A stretch of 64,000 nt of DNA from Pseudomonas sp. M30-35 (GCF_002163625.1 NZ_CP020892.1:1922001-1986000), one strand, 5' to 3'; positions 1 through 8,982 are shown, counted from the stretch's first letter. The notes: a model not told the origin generated them from the sequence alone. A program made the numbers and translations.

Positions 1-698
1 AACGTACCGTCGCCAATGCGCGAGAAATCGGCCATGCCAAGTGTCATCGCAACCACTGTGCCGATGACCATCGACAATAGAATCGACAAGCGCGAAATGC
101 TTGCACTGCCAAGTTTGCTCAGTATCAGTACGCAAACCAGCGTAATCGCAGCTAAGCCAATGTTGGCCATGCTGCCGAAGTCTGGCGCATTGCTGTTGCC
201 GCCCATCGCCCAGCGGGCTGCAACTGGCATCAAGGTCAAACCGATGGTGGTGATAACAATACCGGTCACCAGTGGCGGAAAGAACTTGATGATTTTCGAG
301 AATATGGGGGTTATCAATAAGCCTATCAGTGAGGCAACCACCACGGCGCCGAACACCGCTTGAATTCCGCCTGCACCGTCGCTGGTAACAATCGCGACCA
401 TTGTCGCAACACCGGCGAATGAAACACCTTGCACCAGTGGCAATTGGCAGCCAAAAAATGGCAGGCCGAGGGTTTGTAGGAGTGTGGCTAAACCGCCTGC
501 AAAGAGTGAGGCGGTGATCAGCAAGCCGATATCGCTTGGCGATAGACCTGCGGCCTGACCAACAATTAGCGGTACCGCAACGATACCGCCGTACATGGTC
601 AGAACATGTTGCAAGCCGTAAGCCATGTTGGCTCCGGTACCGAGGTTCTCATCTTCAGGACGTTGCGATGAAGCACTTTCAACTGATTGCGATTGCAT
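1..698 (-). CDS. NCS2 family xanthine/uracil permease (3' end outside window)
   Basis: Inner-membrane nucleobase:cation symporter of the NCS2 (UraA/XanP/UacT) family, expected to import xanthine, urate or uracil. Only the first 232 residues lie in the window and the gene runs off its left edge. After a hydrophilic N-terminus of about 22 residues, the reading frame gives the family signature GLQHVLTMYGG, then alternating hydrophobic segments and the motif QLPLVQGVSFAG typical of this family. The ATG at 698 is preceded by GGGAA eight bases upstream. Substrate cannot be set from this fragment, although the xanthine/uracil subgroup fits best. The 5' flank carries a TTGTATACAA palindrome of the type bound by GntR-family repressors. 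Confidence 0.88.
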   Translation of the reverse strand, partial: MQSQSVESASSQRPEDENLGTGANMAYGLQHVLTMYGGIVAVPLIVGQAAGLSPSDIGLLITASLFAGGLATLLQTLGLPFFGCQLPLVQGVSFAGVATMVAIVTSDGAGGIQAVFGAVVVASLIGLLITPIFSKIIKFFPPLVTGIVITTIGLTLMPVAARWAMGGNSNAPDFGSMANIGLAAITLVCVLILSKLGSASISRLSILLSMVIGTVVAMTLGMADFSRIGDGT

Positions 699-765
699 AG
701 TGAGGTGTTCCCGTTTTTTTCTTGTGTCCGTAATGTAGGGAACAATGGGTGCGCTTGGCTAGTGC

Positions 766-775
766 TTGTATACAA
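766..775. promoter_or_regulatory. TTGTATACAA palindrome, candidate GntR/FadR-type operator
   Basis: A perfect 10-bp palindrome 68 bases upstream of the permease start. A related copy, TTGTGTACGA, lies at 899-908. The form resembles operators of the FadR branch of GntR repressors. No such regulator is present in the window, so the link is inference. Confidence 0.35.
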
Positions 776-936
776 TTTTGTCATAAAAGCTGGATAACTT
801 GTCCGACTGGTCAGCCAAAATAAAGGGTTCTTCTTAAAGTTTGAACCGTCTAGAACAGGGATTTTTGACAATTCGTACTTGTATTCAGCTAAAAAACATT
901 GTGTACGATTTATTGATTATGAGTCGACGAAAGGTA

Positions 937-972
937 TAAAAACGCCACAGTTTTTGAGCTGTGGCGTTTTTA
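937..972 (-). terminator. Rho-independent terminator after the CDF transporter gene
   Basis: Inverted repeat AAAAACGCCACAG / CTGTGGCGTTTTT with an 8-base loop. It is A-rich on one side and T-rich on the other, so it can act on both strands. It lies 18 bases beyond the stop of the metal transporter at 990. The rest of 699-989 holds no convincing gene; it should contain the permease promoter. Confidence 0.8.
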
Positions 973-989
973 TTTATCAGGCTTAAGTC

Positions 990-1622
990 TTATGGGTGCG
1001 CGTGCTCAACTTTCAGTTCCTGTTGCGCTTGGCGGATGACTTGATAAGCCGAAGTAATTGCCAGAAGCGCCATTACGCTGGCAACCAGCAGGTCTGGCCA
1101 TGCGGTGCCGGTGCCGAACACACCCGCTGCGGCGATTAGTACCGCAACATTGCCCAGAGCATCGTTACGTGTGCACAACCACACGCTGCGCATATTGCTG
1201 TCACCTTCTCGGTATGCATAGAGGAGGGCGGCCACACCGAGGTTTGCGAGCAAGGCCAGGGTGCCGATCACACCCATGGTTTGTGGTTCTGGTATTTGGC
1301 CATTTACTGCGTGCCAGATAGCCACCGCTAAAACGCCTACACCAAATACCAGCATCGATGCGGCTTTGACTAATGAGGCTTTGGCGCGTAATGCGATGCT
1401 CATGCCTAGCACCCAAAGGCTGATGCCGTAATTAGCGGCGTCCCCTAGAAAGTCCAGGGAGTCGGCAAGCAGTGACACCGAGTTGGCTTTAACACCGCTG
1501 GTGATCTCGATGAAAAACATCCCAAGGTTGATCAGCAGTGCAATCCACAGAATCTTGCGATAACGCTCTGGCTGTTGTTGGGTTGATGGATCTGGTGTGT
1601 GATTGCAGCAATGGGCGCTCAT
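990..1622 (-). CDS. Small CDF-like cation efflux protein
   Basis: Inner-membrane heavy-metal/H+ antiporter of the cation diffusion facilitator type, 210 aa with about six hydrophobic segments. It stops right after the membrane part and so lacks the cytoplasmic C-terminal domain of YiiP/CzcD. The usual metal-site pairs are altered. In the second segment the common HxxxD is D57xxxD61 (within LLADSLDFLGD), and in the fifth it is C150xxxD154 (within CTRNDALGN). The N-terminus has HCCNH and the C-terminus HAHP, both possible metal ligands. The start at 1622 follows GAGGAGAA. It is divergent from a MerR regulator with a MerR-type promoter between them, so it is probably metal-induced. The metal is unknown; zinc, cadmium or another soft metal is likely. 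Confidence 0.85.
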   Translation of the reverse strand: MSAHCCNHTPDPSTQQQPERYRKILWIALLINLGMFFIEITSGVKANSVSLLADSLDFLGDAANYGISLWVLGMSIALRAKASLVKAASMLVFGVGVLAVAIWHAVNGQIPEPQTMGVIGTLALLANLGVAALLYAYREGDSNMRSVWLCTRNDALGNVAVLIAAAGVFGTGTAWPDLLVASVMALLAITSAYQVIRQAQQELKVEHAHP

Positions 1623-1651
1623 AAGACTTCTCCTCAGTGGCGATAGGCGTT

Positions 1652-1682
1652 ACGCTAAACCCTGTAGTCACTACGGAGTCAA
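1652..1682 (-). promoter_or_regulatory. MerR-type promoter/operator for the CDF gene
   Basis: Read on the minus strand: -35 TTGACT (1682-1677), a 19-bp spacer and a weak -10 TAGCGT (1657-1652). The spacer holds the dyad GTAGT-G-ACTAC. An over-long 19-bp spacer with a central dyad is the hallmark of promoters activated by MerR-family metal sensors through DNA untwisting. The -35 element ends two bases before the regulator's start codon, so bound regulator would also affect its own expression. Confidence 0.75.
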
Positions 1683-1684
1683 GC

Positions 1685-2119
1685 ATGAAAAAGCCATTTA
1701 CCATCAGCGCATTGAGTAAGCAGAGCGGCGTCAATCTTGAGACGATTCGTTTTTATGAGCGCAGTGGATTGTTGCCACAGCCGCAGCGCACCGCTTCTGG
1801 CTATCGCAACTACCAAGATGCAGATGTGCGGCGCGTGCTGTTTATCCGCCGTGGTCGCGAGCTGGGTTTTAGCCTGGATGAAATTCGCAATCTGCTGGAT
1901 TTGGCAAATAGGCCACACAGCCCTTGTGTCGAGGCAGATAAGTTGGTGCAAAGCCATCTGGTGACCATCGAAGATCGTATTCGCGACCTGCAAAAAATGC
2001 AGGCCGAGTTATCACGAATGGCCAATTGCACCAGTTCCGAGGCGGAACATTGCAGGCTGCTCGAGGCGCTCGATAATCGTAAGTGCTGCGCGCCACTTGA
2101 AGGGGTGGATGCGTCATAG
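1685..2119 (+). CDS. MerR-family metal-responsive regulator (CadR/PbrR/ZntR-like)
   Basis: Cytoplasmic DNA-binding metal sensor, 144 aa from the ATG at 1685. An in-frame ATG at 1637 would add 16 residues but would place the promoter dyad inside the gene, so the shorter form is preferred. The N-terminal winged helix is clear (FTISALSKQSGVNLETIRFYER), followed by a long dimerisation helix. Cysteines at 81, 115 and 123 match the three-cysteine metal site of MerR, PbrR and CadR, and there is an extra C134-C135 pair near the end. It should activate the divergent CDF gene when metal is bound. Specificity is not settled by sequence; Cd/Pb/Zn is more likely than Cu or redox sensing. Confidence 0.88.
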   Translation: MKKPFTISALSKQSGVNLETIRFYERSGLLPQPQRTASGYRNYQDADVRRVLFIRRGRELGFSLDEIRNLLDLANRPHSPCVEADKLVQSHLVTIEDRIRDLQKMQAELSRMANCTSSEAEHCRLLEALDNRKCCAPLEGVDAS

Positions 2120-2183
2120 AGTGTGGCAATGCGAAGCTTGCCCGCCAGCGTTGCTCTAATAACCTGATTATCTGCCGCAAAAA

Positions 2184-2209
2184 GGGTGGCTGAAAAAACT
2201 CAACCACCT
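2184..2209. terminator. Weak hairpin between convergent merR-like gene and mgsA
   Basis: GGTGG pairs with CCACC, with a further TGA/TCA pairing around a six-base loop. There is no clear T-tract, so it is only a possible transcription stop for the convergent genes. Confidence 0.35.
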
Positions 2210-2220
2210 CGCTAACGTGC

Positions 2221-2685
2221 TTAGCTGCGTTCAGCCAGATACCTGCTGTAATCAGGGATCCGATAACTATGTTGTTGTTCTAACAAACTACTGCTGAGCA
2301 TGTAGTCGGCGCTGCTTTCGTTGCAGGCCACCGGAATGTTCCAAACCGCGGCCACCCTAAGCAGTGCTTTGATATCTGGATCGTGGGGTTGTGGCTCGAA
2401 CGGGTCCCAGAAAAACACCAGCATATCGACACGCTGCTCAGCGATGCGTGCGCCTATTTGCTGGTCACCGCCCAGCGGGCCGCTGATCATGCTTTCGACG
2501 GGCAGTTGCAAGTTGCGGCTCAACAAGGCGCCGGTTGTTCCTGTTGCCAGTAGCTGGTGATTAGCCAGTTTTTCACGATGGCGCACGCACCAATCGAGAA
2601 GAAACACTTTGCAGTGATCGTGGGCGACCAGTGCAATCCGTTTGCGTGCAGCAAGTGTTGCGGTCGTAAAGCTGATACGGCTCAT
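2221..2685 (-). CDS. mgsA: Methylglyoxal synthase
   Basis: Cytoplasmic enzyme that turns dihydroxyacetone phosphate into methylglyoxal and phosphate, a bypass that relieves phosphate-sugar build-up. At 154 aa it has the usual length. It carries the phosphate-binding motif SGPLGGDQQIGARI with the essential aspartate at D74, the early AHDHCK motif and the later WDPFEPQPHDPDIKALLR block. It starts 13 bases after the stop of gap on the same strand, so the two are very likely co-transcribed. GAPDH and the bypass around it would then respond to the same signal. Glyoxalase II (gloB), which helps clear the toxic product, is elsewhere in the window. Confidence 0.95.
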   Translation of the reverse strand: MSRISFTTATLAARKRIALVAHDHCKVFLLDWCVRHREKLANHQLLATGTTGALLSRNLQLPVESMISGPLGGDQQIGARIAEQRVDMLVFFWDPFEPQPHDPDIKALLRVAAVWNIPVACNESSADYMLSSSLLEQQHSYRIPDYSRYLAERS

Positions 2686-2698
2686 GCATTAACTCCAG

Positions 2699-3703
2699 CT
2701 ACTCGGGCGCGTTGCACAGGGCCAGGCAGGTATCGAGCATGCGATTGGAGAAGCCCCATTCGTTATCGTACCAAGCCATCACTTTGAGCATTTTGCCGCT
2801 GAATTTGGTGTGATTGGCGTCGAAAATCGACGAAAAAGGATTATGATTGAAGTCGCATGAGACCAGTGGAAGGCTGTTATAACCGAGCACATTTGAGCCT
2901 TCGCTGGCGCTTTTCATTAGTGCATTAACCGTTTTTGTGCTGGTCTCACGGCTGACCAGGAGCGTTAGGTCGACCAGTGATACATTGATCACCGGAACCC
3001 TTACAGCCATGCCGGTTAGCTTGCCAGCAAGCTCAGGTAGAACTAGACCTACAGCTTCGGCTGCGCCGGTTTTGCTCGGGATCATCGACTGCGTGGCCGA
3101 GCGTGCGCGGTAGGGGTCGCTGTGATAAACGTCAGACAAGTTCTGGTCGTTGGTGTAAGCGTGAATGGTGGTCATCAGGCCTTGTTCGATGCCCAGTTCA
3201 CGATGCAACACTTGGGCAACGGGTGCCAAGCAATTGGTGGTGCAGGATGCATTGGAGATAATCTGATGAGATTGGCGCAGAATACGGTGGTTGACCCCGT
3301 AAACTACAGTTGCATCAGCGCCTTTGGCTGGCGCCGAGATAATCACTTTTCGCGCTCCGGCGCTTAGATGTGCAGCGGCTTTATCGCGTTCGGTGAATAG
3401 CCCGGTGCATTCGAATACCACGTCAATTGCCAGCTTCTTCCAAGGCAGTTCGGCGGGGTTGCGGATTGCACTGACAGCAATACGGTCACCGTTTACGGTC
3501 AGGCTTTCCTGGTCGAACTCAACATTGCCGTCGAAGATGCCGTGCACGCTGTCATACTTCAGCAGATGAGCATTGATAGCGCTATCACCAAGGTCGTTGA
3601 TAGCTACGATTTGGATGTTCTGACGGTAGGCTTGGGTGTACAGCGCACGCAGCACGTTGCGGCCGATGCGCCCAAAGCCATTGATAGCGATACGCAGTGT
3701 CAT
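2699..3703 (-). CDS. gap: Type I glyceraldehyde-3-phosphate dehydrogenase
   Basis: NAD-dependent glycolytic enzyme, 334 aa, joining the Entner-Doudoroff product glyceraldehyde-3-phosphate to lower glycolysis. The Rossmann motif [13 protein letters not shown] is at residues 7-19. D37 in INDLGD favours NAD over NADP. The catalytic cysteine is C154 in [12 protein letters not shown] and its partner is H181 in TTIHAYTND. It is divergent from edd, and two HexR-type sites lie in the 133-bp gap, which matches the known control of the equivalent Pseudomonas gene by HexR. mgsA follows closely downstream. Confidence 0.96.
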   Translation of the reverse strand: MTLRIAINGFGRIGRNVLRALYTQAYRQNIQIVAINDLGDSAINAHLLKYDSVHGIFDGNVEFDQESLTVNGDRIAVSAIRNPAELPWKKLAIDVVFECTGLFTERDKAAAHLSAGARKVIISAPAKGADATVVYGVNHRILRQSHQIISNASCTTNCLAPVAQVLHRELGIEQGLMTTIHAYTNDQNLSDVYHSDPYRARSATQSMIPSKTGAAEAVGLVLPELAGKLTGMAVRVPVINVSLVDLTLLVSRETSTKTVNALMKSASEGSNVLGYNSLPLVSCDFNHNPFSSIFDANHTKFSGKMLKVMAWYDNEWGFSNRMLDTCLALCNAPE

Positions 3704-3727
3704 AAATGAAGTCCGTTAATGATTTTG

Positions 3728-3742
3728 TTGTTGGAATTACAA
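3728..3742. promoter_or_regulatory. HexR operator on the gap side
   Basis: TTGTTGGAATTACAA fits the Pseudomonas HexR consensus TTGT-N7/8-ACAA exactly (N7). It is 25 bases upstream of the gap start and probably overlaps the gap promoter. HexR is encoded at 14801-15664 and is released from DNA by KDPG. Confidence 0.8.
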
Positions 3743-3789
3743 GATTATTCCCGTGAATGTAGAAATCAAGTCTTTTAAGTGGCAATATT

Positions 3790-3804
3790 TTGTTAAAGGT
3801 ACAA
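3790..3804. promoter_or_regulatory. HexR operator on the edd side
   Basis: TTGTTAAAGGTACAA is a second exact TTGT-N7-ACAA site, 33 bases before the edd start. Two separate sites suggest that the divergent gap and edd promoters are each repressed. Confidence 0.8.
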
Positions 3805-3836
3805 ATAAATTTGCCCGCTAGCCTGGAGTCGACAAC

Positions 3837-5663
3837 ATGCATCCCCGTGTCCAAGAGGTAACTGATCGCCTTATCGCCCGCAGCCGTGCTACTCGAGAGC
3901 ACTATTTGGCGATGATTCGTGCGGCTGCAAGTGACGGTCCGCAGCGTGGCAAATTGCAGTGCGCCAACTTTGCTCACGGCGTGGCCGGTTGCGGCACCGA
4001 CGACAAGCAAACCCTGCGCCTGATGAACGCTGCCAACGTGGCAATCATCTCCGCATATAACGACATGCTCTCGGCGCATCAGCCTTATGAGCGTTACCCT
4101 GAGCAAATCAAACAGGCCCTGCGTGATGTTGGCTCGGTTGGCCAGTTTGCCGGTGGCGTGCCAGCCATGTGCGATGGTGTCACCCAAGGGGAGCCCGGCA
4201 TGGAGCTGGGTATTGCCAGCCGCGAAGTGATTGCCATGTCGACTGCGGTAGCGCTGTCGCACAACATGTTTGACGCTGCGCTCTGTCTTGGTATTTGCGA
4301 CAAGATTGTTCCGGGCCTGCTGATGGGCGCGTTGCGTTTTGGTCACTTACCGACGATGTTTATTCCCGCAGGGCCGATGCCTTCCGGTTTGTCGAATAAA
4401 GAAAAGGCGGATGTTCGCCAGCGTTACGCTGAAGGCAAGGCGACTCGCGAGGAGTTGCTTGAGGCCGAGATGAGTGCTTATCACAGCCCCGGTACATGCA
4501 CCTTTTACGGCACAGCCAACACCAACCAGTTATTGATGGAAGTGATGGGCTTGCACCTGCCAGGCGCCTCATTCATAAACCCGAATACACCACTGCGTGA
4601 TGCCTTGACTGTTGAAGCGGCGCGGCAGATCACCCAACTGACAAAGCAAAGCGGGCAGTTTATGCCGCTGGCCGAGATCGTTGATGAGCGCTGCCTGGTT
4701 AACTCGATTGTTGCCCTGAGTGCGACCGGCGGCTCAACCAACCATACCTTGCACATGCCCGCGATTGCTCGCGCGGCCGGAATCATGCTGACGTGGCAGG
4801 ACATGGCTGACTTGTCCGCTGTGGTGCCGACCTTGGCGCACGTCTATCCGAATGGTAAATCCGACATCAACCACTTCCAGGCGGCTGGCGGTATGTCGTT
4901 CCTGATCCGTGAATTGCTCGATGCTGGCTTGCTGCATGAAAACGTCAACACCGTTGCCGGTTATGGTCTGAGTCGATATACCCAAGAGCCTTTCCTTGAA
5001 GATGGCAAGCTGGTGTGGCGCGACGGTCCGAGCAAGAGCTATGACGAAACGGTATTGCGTCCAGTGGCCAACCCGTTCTCGGTGGAAGGCGGTTTGCGGG
5101 TGATGGAAGGCAATCTGGGGCGCGGTGTGATGAAGGTTTCGGCAGTCGCCCTTGAACATCAGATTGTTGAGGCGCCGGCACGAGTATTTGAGGACCAGCA
5201 AGAGTTGGCTGATGCCTTCAAGGCTGGCGAGCTTGAGCATGACATGGTGGCGGTGATGCGCTTCCAGGGCCCACGCTCAAATGGCATGCCTGAATTGCAC
5301 AAGATGACGCCGTTCCTGGGTGTGTTGCAGGATCGCGGCTTTAAAGTCGCGCTAGTCACTGACGGACGTATGTCGGGCGCTTCGGGCAAAATCCCGGCGG
5401 CGATTCATGTTTGTCCTGAGGCGTTTGATGGCGGCCCGTTGGCGCGAGTGCGTGATGGCGACATCATCCGAGTGAACGGGCAAACCGGTGAGTTGCAAGT
5501 GCTGGTGGACGATAAAGAGCTGGCTGCGCGCGAGTTGGCGAGCCGCTCTGTGAACAGTGGCGAGGGCTGTGGTCGCGAGCTGTTTACCTTCATGCGCCAC
5601 TCATTCAGTACCGCAGAGCAGGGCGCGAGTGCGTTCACTGAAAGCCTGGAGTCGCTTAAGTGA
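3837..5663 (+). CDS. edd: 6-Phosphogluconate dehydratase
   Basis: First specific enzyme of the Entner-Doudoroff pathway: removes water from 6-phosphogluconate to give KDPG, the substrate of Eda and the effector of HexR. At 608 aa it has the normal length for the IlvD/Edd family. Diagnostic blocks include [14 protein letters not shown] and [13 protein letters not shown], whose cysteines can hold the iron-sulfur cluster, [15 protein letters not shown], and the C-terminal [19 protein letters not shown]. Its stop overlaps the GTG start of glk by four bases, so expression is likely coupled. It heads an operon with glk, gltR and gtrS and has a HexR site just upstream. Confidence 0.97.
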   Translation: MHPRVQEVTDRLIARSRATREHYLAMIRAAASDGPQRGKLQCANFAHGVAGCGTDDKQTLRLMNAANVAIISAYNDMLSAHQPYERYPEQIKQALRDVGSVGQFAGGVPAMCDGVTQGEPGMELGIASREVIAMSTAVALSHNMFDAALCLGICDKIVPGLLMGALRFGHLPTMFIPAGPMPSGLSNKEKADVRQRYAEGKATREELLEAEMSAYHSPGTCTFYGTANTNQLLMEVMGLHLPGASFINPNTPLRDALTVEAARQITQLTKQSGQFMPLAEIVDERCLVNSIVALSATGGSTNHTLHMPAIARAAGIMLTWQDMADLSAVVPTLAHVYPNGKSDINHFQAAGGMSFLIRELLDAGLLHENVNTVAGYGLSRYTQEPFLEDGKLVWRDGPSKSYDETVLRPVANPFSVEGGLRVMEGNLGRGVMKVSAVALEHQIVEAPARVFEDQQELADAFKAGELEHDMVAVMRFQGPRSNGMPELHKMTPFLGVLQDRGFKVALVTDGRMSGASGKIPAAIHVCPEAFDGGPLARVRDGDIIRVNGQTGELQVLVDDKELAARELASRSVNSGEGCGRELFTFMRHSFSTAEQGASAFTESLESLK

Positions 5664-6619
5664 AGCTAGCGTTAGTCGGTGATATTGGCGGCACGAACGC
5701 ACGTTTTGCGTTGTGGCGTGATGAGCAGTTGGAGTCAGTCAGTGTGCTTGCGACGGCTGATTTCACTACGCCGGAAGCGGCGATTGAGCAGTACTTGGCC
5801 GAGCATAATGTGGCGCCTGGCTCGCTCGGCTCGGTTTGCCTGGCATGTGCCGGGCCGGTGAGCGATGCGGTGTTTCGCTTTACCAATAACCATTGGCGGA
5901 TCAACCGCGCCGAGTTTTGTCAGCGCTTGCGGATCGATCAGTTGTTGCTGGTCAACGATTTCTCCGCCATGGCCCTGGGAATGACCCGCCTGGTTGAAGG
6001 TGAGCGGTTACAGGTGTGTCCGGGCGAGTCTGATGAGGGGCGCCCATTTGTGGTGATCGGTGCGGGTACTGGCTTGGGGGTTGGCACATTAGTGCCGCAA
6101 GCGGACGGCAGCTGGGCCGCGCTGCCCGGTGAAGGTGGGCATGTTGATCTGCCCATTGGCAGTGCTCGTGAGGCGCAACTGTGGCAAGTACTGTTCAAAC
6201 AATTGGGCCATGTACGTGCTGAGGATGTGCTTAGCGGCAACGGTTTGCTGGTACTTTATCGCGCCATGTGCGAACTGGATAATGTTGCACCGCAATTGGC
6301 TAGCCCTGCACAGATCACCACGGCGGCGCTTGCAGGCGACGCCACGGCAAGTGCTGTGCTTGAGCAATTCTGTTGTTGGCTCGGGCGCGCAGCAGGCAAT
6401 AACGTACTGAGTCTGGGTGCGCGCGGTGGCGTGTACATCGTTGGTGGTATTGTCCCGCGCTTCGCAGAGTTCTTTTGTAACAGTGGTTTTGCGCGCAGTT
6501 TCAGCGACAAAGGTTGCATGAGCGGTTATTTTGCTGGGATTCCGGTGTGGCTGGTAACTGCTGAATACCCAGGGTTGATGGGGGCCGGTGTAGCGTTGCA
6601 GCAAAACAGCCGGGAATAG
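5660..6619 (+). CDS. glk: Glucokinase
   Basis: Phosphorylates glucose delivered by the gts transporter to glucose-6-phosphate, the substrate of Zwf. It is a 319-aa protein of the bacterial glucokinase family, starting with GTG inside the edd stop (GTGA overlap). The phosphate-binding motif [12 protein letters not shown] is at residues 7-18. [11 protein letters not shown] and [10 protein letters not shown] are typical of the family. It is cytoplasmic and sits second in the HexR-controlled edd operon. A gap of 54 bases separates it from gltR. Confidence 0.95.
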   Translation: MKLALVGDIGGTNARFALWRDEQLESVSVLATADFTTPEAAIEQYLAEHNVAPGSLGSVCLACAGPVSDAVFRFTNNHWRINRAEFCQRLRIDQLLLVNDFSAMALGMTRLVEGERLQVCPGESDEGRPFVVIGAGTGLGVGTLVPQADGSWAALPGEGGHVDLPIGSAREAQLWQVLFKQLGHVRAEDVLSGNGLLVLYRAMCELDNVAPQLASPAQITTAALAGDATASAVLEQFCCWLGRAAGNNVLSLGARGGVYIVGGIVPRFAEFFCNSGFARSFSDKGCMSGYFAGIPVWLVTAEYPGLMGAGVALQQNSRE

Positions 6620-6673
6620 CGAGTCTGCGTTGGCCGTTGTCGGCGGCCACTCATAACAAGAAAAGGTGATGTC

Positions 6674-7408
6674 TTGAGCCAGTGCGGAAAGTCGGTCTTG
6701 TTGGTTGACGACGATCAGGAAATTCGCGAACTGCTGCAAACCTATTTGAGTCGCGCCGGTTTTCAGGTGCGTGCAGTCGGTGATGGCGCCGGATTCCGGC
6801 AGGACCTTACGGCGAATTCTGCTGATTTGGTTATTTTGGATGTGATGCTGCCCGATGAAGACGGTTTCAGTCTGTGTCGCTGGGTGCGTGAGCATCAACG
6901 CTTTGCGCATATCCCGGTAATCATGTTGACCGCCAGCTCGGATGAGGCTGATCGGGTGATCGGTCTGGAGCTTGGCGCTGATGACTATCTGGGCAAGCCC
7001 TTTAGCCCACGTGAGCTGCAGGCGCGTATCAAGGCCTTGTTGCGCCGGGTCAACTTTAGTCAGGAACGCGGCACTGAGGTGCTGGCGTTTGAAGACTGGC
7101 GGCTGGACATGGTCAGCCATCGCTTGTTTCATGCCGATGGTGAAGAGGTGATTCTTTCCGGGGCGGATTTTATCTTGCTCAAGCTGTTCCTTGATAACCC
7201 GCAGCAAATCCTTGATCGCGACACCATCGGCAACGCCACGCGCGGCCGTGAAGTGATGCCGCTTGAGCGAATCGTCGATATGGCTGTCAGTCGCTTGCGT
7301 CAACGCCTGCGCGATGTAGAAAAACCACCGCGACTGATTCGCACGGTTCGCGGCAGTGGTTATTTGCTGGCGGCCAATGTCGAGCCGCATCAGGGGCACG
7401 CTTATTAA
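6674..7408 (+). CDS. gltR: OmpR-type response regulator controlling glucose uptake
   Basis: Two-component response regulator, 244 aa, with an N-terminal receiver domain (acidic pocket D12-D13, phospho-acceptor D56 in LVILDVMLPDEDG, conserved lysine in GKPFSPREL) and a C-terminal winged-helix domain (about 135-235, ending RTVRGSGYLLA). The start is a TTG at 6674, preceded by AAAAGG; the upstream GTG and ATG codons run into a stop at once. Its place between glk and a histidine kinase, upstream of gtsABCD, matches GltR/GltR-2, which controls the glucose transport genes in P. aeruginosa and P. putida. Confidence 0.92.
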   Translation: MSQCGKSVLLVDDDQEIRELLQTYLSRAGFQVRAVGDGAGFRQDLTANSADLVILDVMLPDEDGFSLCRWVREHQRFAHIPVIMLTASSDEADRVIGLELGADDYLGKPFSPRELQARIKALLRRVNFSQERGTEVLAFEDWRLDMVSHRLFHADGEEVILSGADFILLKLFLDNPQQILDRDTIGNATRGREVMPLERIVDMAVSRLRQRLRDVEKPPRLIRTVRGSGYLLAANVEPHQGHAY

Positions 7409-8855
7409 GCGCTTATTCGGCAGGTTGATACCGCGTTCGCTGCTGGCAAGGATGCTGGTCTTGACCCTGTTGGTGGTATTGATTGCCCAAGCGCTTTCGA
7501 GCGTTATTTGGGTCTCGCAGTTGCGCGCCAGTCAGGTTGAGGGGTTGGTCACCAGTTCGCGCAGTCTGGCGCAGTCGTTGGCGGCCAGCGTCAGCTACTT
7601 CCGTTCATTGCCGCTGGGCTATCGACCGTTGGTGTTGGATCAGTTGCGCAATATGGGCGGTACGCGCTTTTTCGTATCGCTTAACGACAAGCCGCTGAGC
7701 ATGGATGTGCTGCCAGTCACGCCGCGAAAGCGTGCAGTACTGGACGCCGTTGACGCAACCTTGCGTGAGCGCTTGGGCCACGATCTTGATGTGTCGGTGC
7801 AGTTTGTCAGTCCGAATGACCTGCGTATTTTCAATAACGCGGTGAAGCTCGATGAATTGCCGCGCTCGTGGGCGCACTACGCGTTAAGTCTTGAGCCGAT
7901 GAACCCACCAGTGCTGGTTACCCAGATAAGGATTGGCCCGCAGGAGTGGCTGTATCTTGCGTCGCTGATGCCTGAGCCTTACGTCAGCCTTGAGCAGCCG
8001 GGCCTGCCTGCGCAACAACTTTGGTTCATCATTTTGACCAGTGGTTTTCTGTTGCTGTTCATTGGGTTGATGGTGCATTGGCAAAGCCGTCCGCTTAAGC
8101 ATCTGGCGGTGGCTGCGCGTGAAATGTCATTGGGGACCGAGGTTGAGCCGCTTAAAGAGGCGGGTGGCAGCGAAGTGGTGGAAGTGAGCCGTGCATTCAA
8201 CACCATGCGCGAGCGTATTGGTCGTTACCTGCGTGAGCGCAGCCAGTTATTCAGCGCTATCTCCCATGATTTACGCACCCCCATCACCCGTTTACGTTTG
8301 CGCGTTGAGTTACTTGACGATGAGGCGGTACAGGATAAGTTTCGCCGCGATCTTGATGAGCTTGAGCTGCTGGTAAAAGGGGCTCTGCAGTGTGTTAAAG
8401 ACACTGATATTCACGAGAACATAGAGCCGATAGACCTCGATTATGTGGTCAATTGCGTGATTGAACCTTATCTGGCACCTGCCGGTGATGGCTTGGTAAC
8501 ACTGCAGGGGCAGACATGCACAAGTTATCAGGGCAAGCCTTTGGCGCTGAAACGCTGTATTGGCAACCTGGTTGATAACGCTTTGAAATATGGTAAGCGT
8601 GCGCATTTATCTATCGAAGATGATGACAGCGCGTTTGTCTTGCATGTGGACGATGAAGGGCCGGGCGTGCCCGAGCAACAATTGGAGCATGTGTTTGAGC
8701 CGCATATTCGCCTGTCCGCGCAACAGCAGGGTTACGGCCTTGGCTTGGGCATCGCGCGCAACATTGCCCATAGCCATGGCGGCGAAGTGACCCTGAAAAA
8801 CCTGCGCGAAGGCGGCTTGCGCGTGTCGCTGTATTTACCGCGTTACGCTGAGTAG
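7377..8855 (+). CDS. gtrS: Sensor histidine kinase partner of GltR
   Basis: Membrane histidine kinase, 492 aa from the ATG at 7377. A GTG at 7356 would add seven residues; either start lies inside gltR, so translation is coupled. Order: transmembrane segment at about 24-46, periplasmic sensor region to about 214, second transmembrane segment at about 215-235, HAMP linker, H-box FSAISHDLRTPITRLRLR with phospho-accepting H297, then the ATPase domain with N-box LVDNALKYG and G-boxes DDEGPGVP and GLGLGIARNI. In P. aeruginosa GtrS senses 2-ketogluconate/6-phosphogluconate and controls gts and porin expression. That ligand is family knowledge and is not visible here. Confidence 0.92.
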   Translation: MSSRIRGTLIKRLFGRLIPRSLLARMLVLTLLVVLIAQALSSVIWVSQLRASQVEGLVTSSRSLAQSLAASVSYFRSLPLGYRPLVLDQLRNMGGTRFFVSLNDKPLSMDVLPVTPRKRAVLDAVDATLRERLGHDLDVSVQFVSPNDLRIFNNAVKLDELPRSWAHYALSLEPMNPPVLVTQIRIGPQEWLYLASLMPEPYVSLEQPGLPAQQLWFIILTSGFLLLFIGLMVHWQSRPLKHLAVAAREMSLGTEVEPLKEAGGSEVVEVSRAFNTMRERIGRYLRERSQLFSAISHDLRTPITRLRLRVELLDDEAVQDKFRRDLDELELLVKGALQCVKDTDIHENIEPIDLDYVVNCVIEPYLAPAGDGLVTLQGQTCTSYQGKPLALKRCIGNLVDNALKYGKRAHLSIEDDDSAFVLHVDDEGPGVPEQQLEHVFEPHIRLSAQQQGYGLGLGIARNIAHSHGGEVTLKNLREGGLRVSLYLPRYAE

Positions 8856-8948
8856 GTTTTGTAACCATCCTGTGACGTTTCTATATCCCTTCGTTACCCG
8901 TTTTCGCCAATGCCTTGGTTAGTATCCAATGCAGCACAAGCGTCAGAC

Positions 8949-8965
8949 TTGTTCGCGAATAACAA
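8949..8965. promoter_or_regulatory. Dyad TTGTT-N7-AACAA before gtsA
   Basis: The inverted repeat TTGTTcgcgaatAACAA ends 17 bases before the gtsA start. It could be an operator for GltR, or a loose relative of the HexR site with a spacing (TTGT-N9-ACAA) longer than the consensus. I cannot assign it to either. Confidence 0.35.
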
Positions 8966-8982
8966 CAAGAAAGGTACTGTTA

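Noticed and set aside
599..871. 90-codon minus-strand frame overlapping the permease start
   Set aside because: Out of frame with the permease and without a protein-like pattern; the permease frame explains the region.
6089..7399. Long open frame on the minus strand (436 codons) opposite glk and gltR
   Set aside because: It lies entirely opposite two well-recognised genes, has no recognisable protein pattern, and is rich in residues produced by reading GC-rich third positions backwards.
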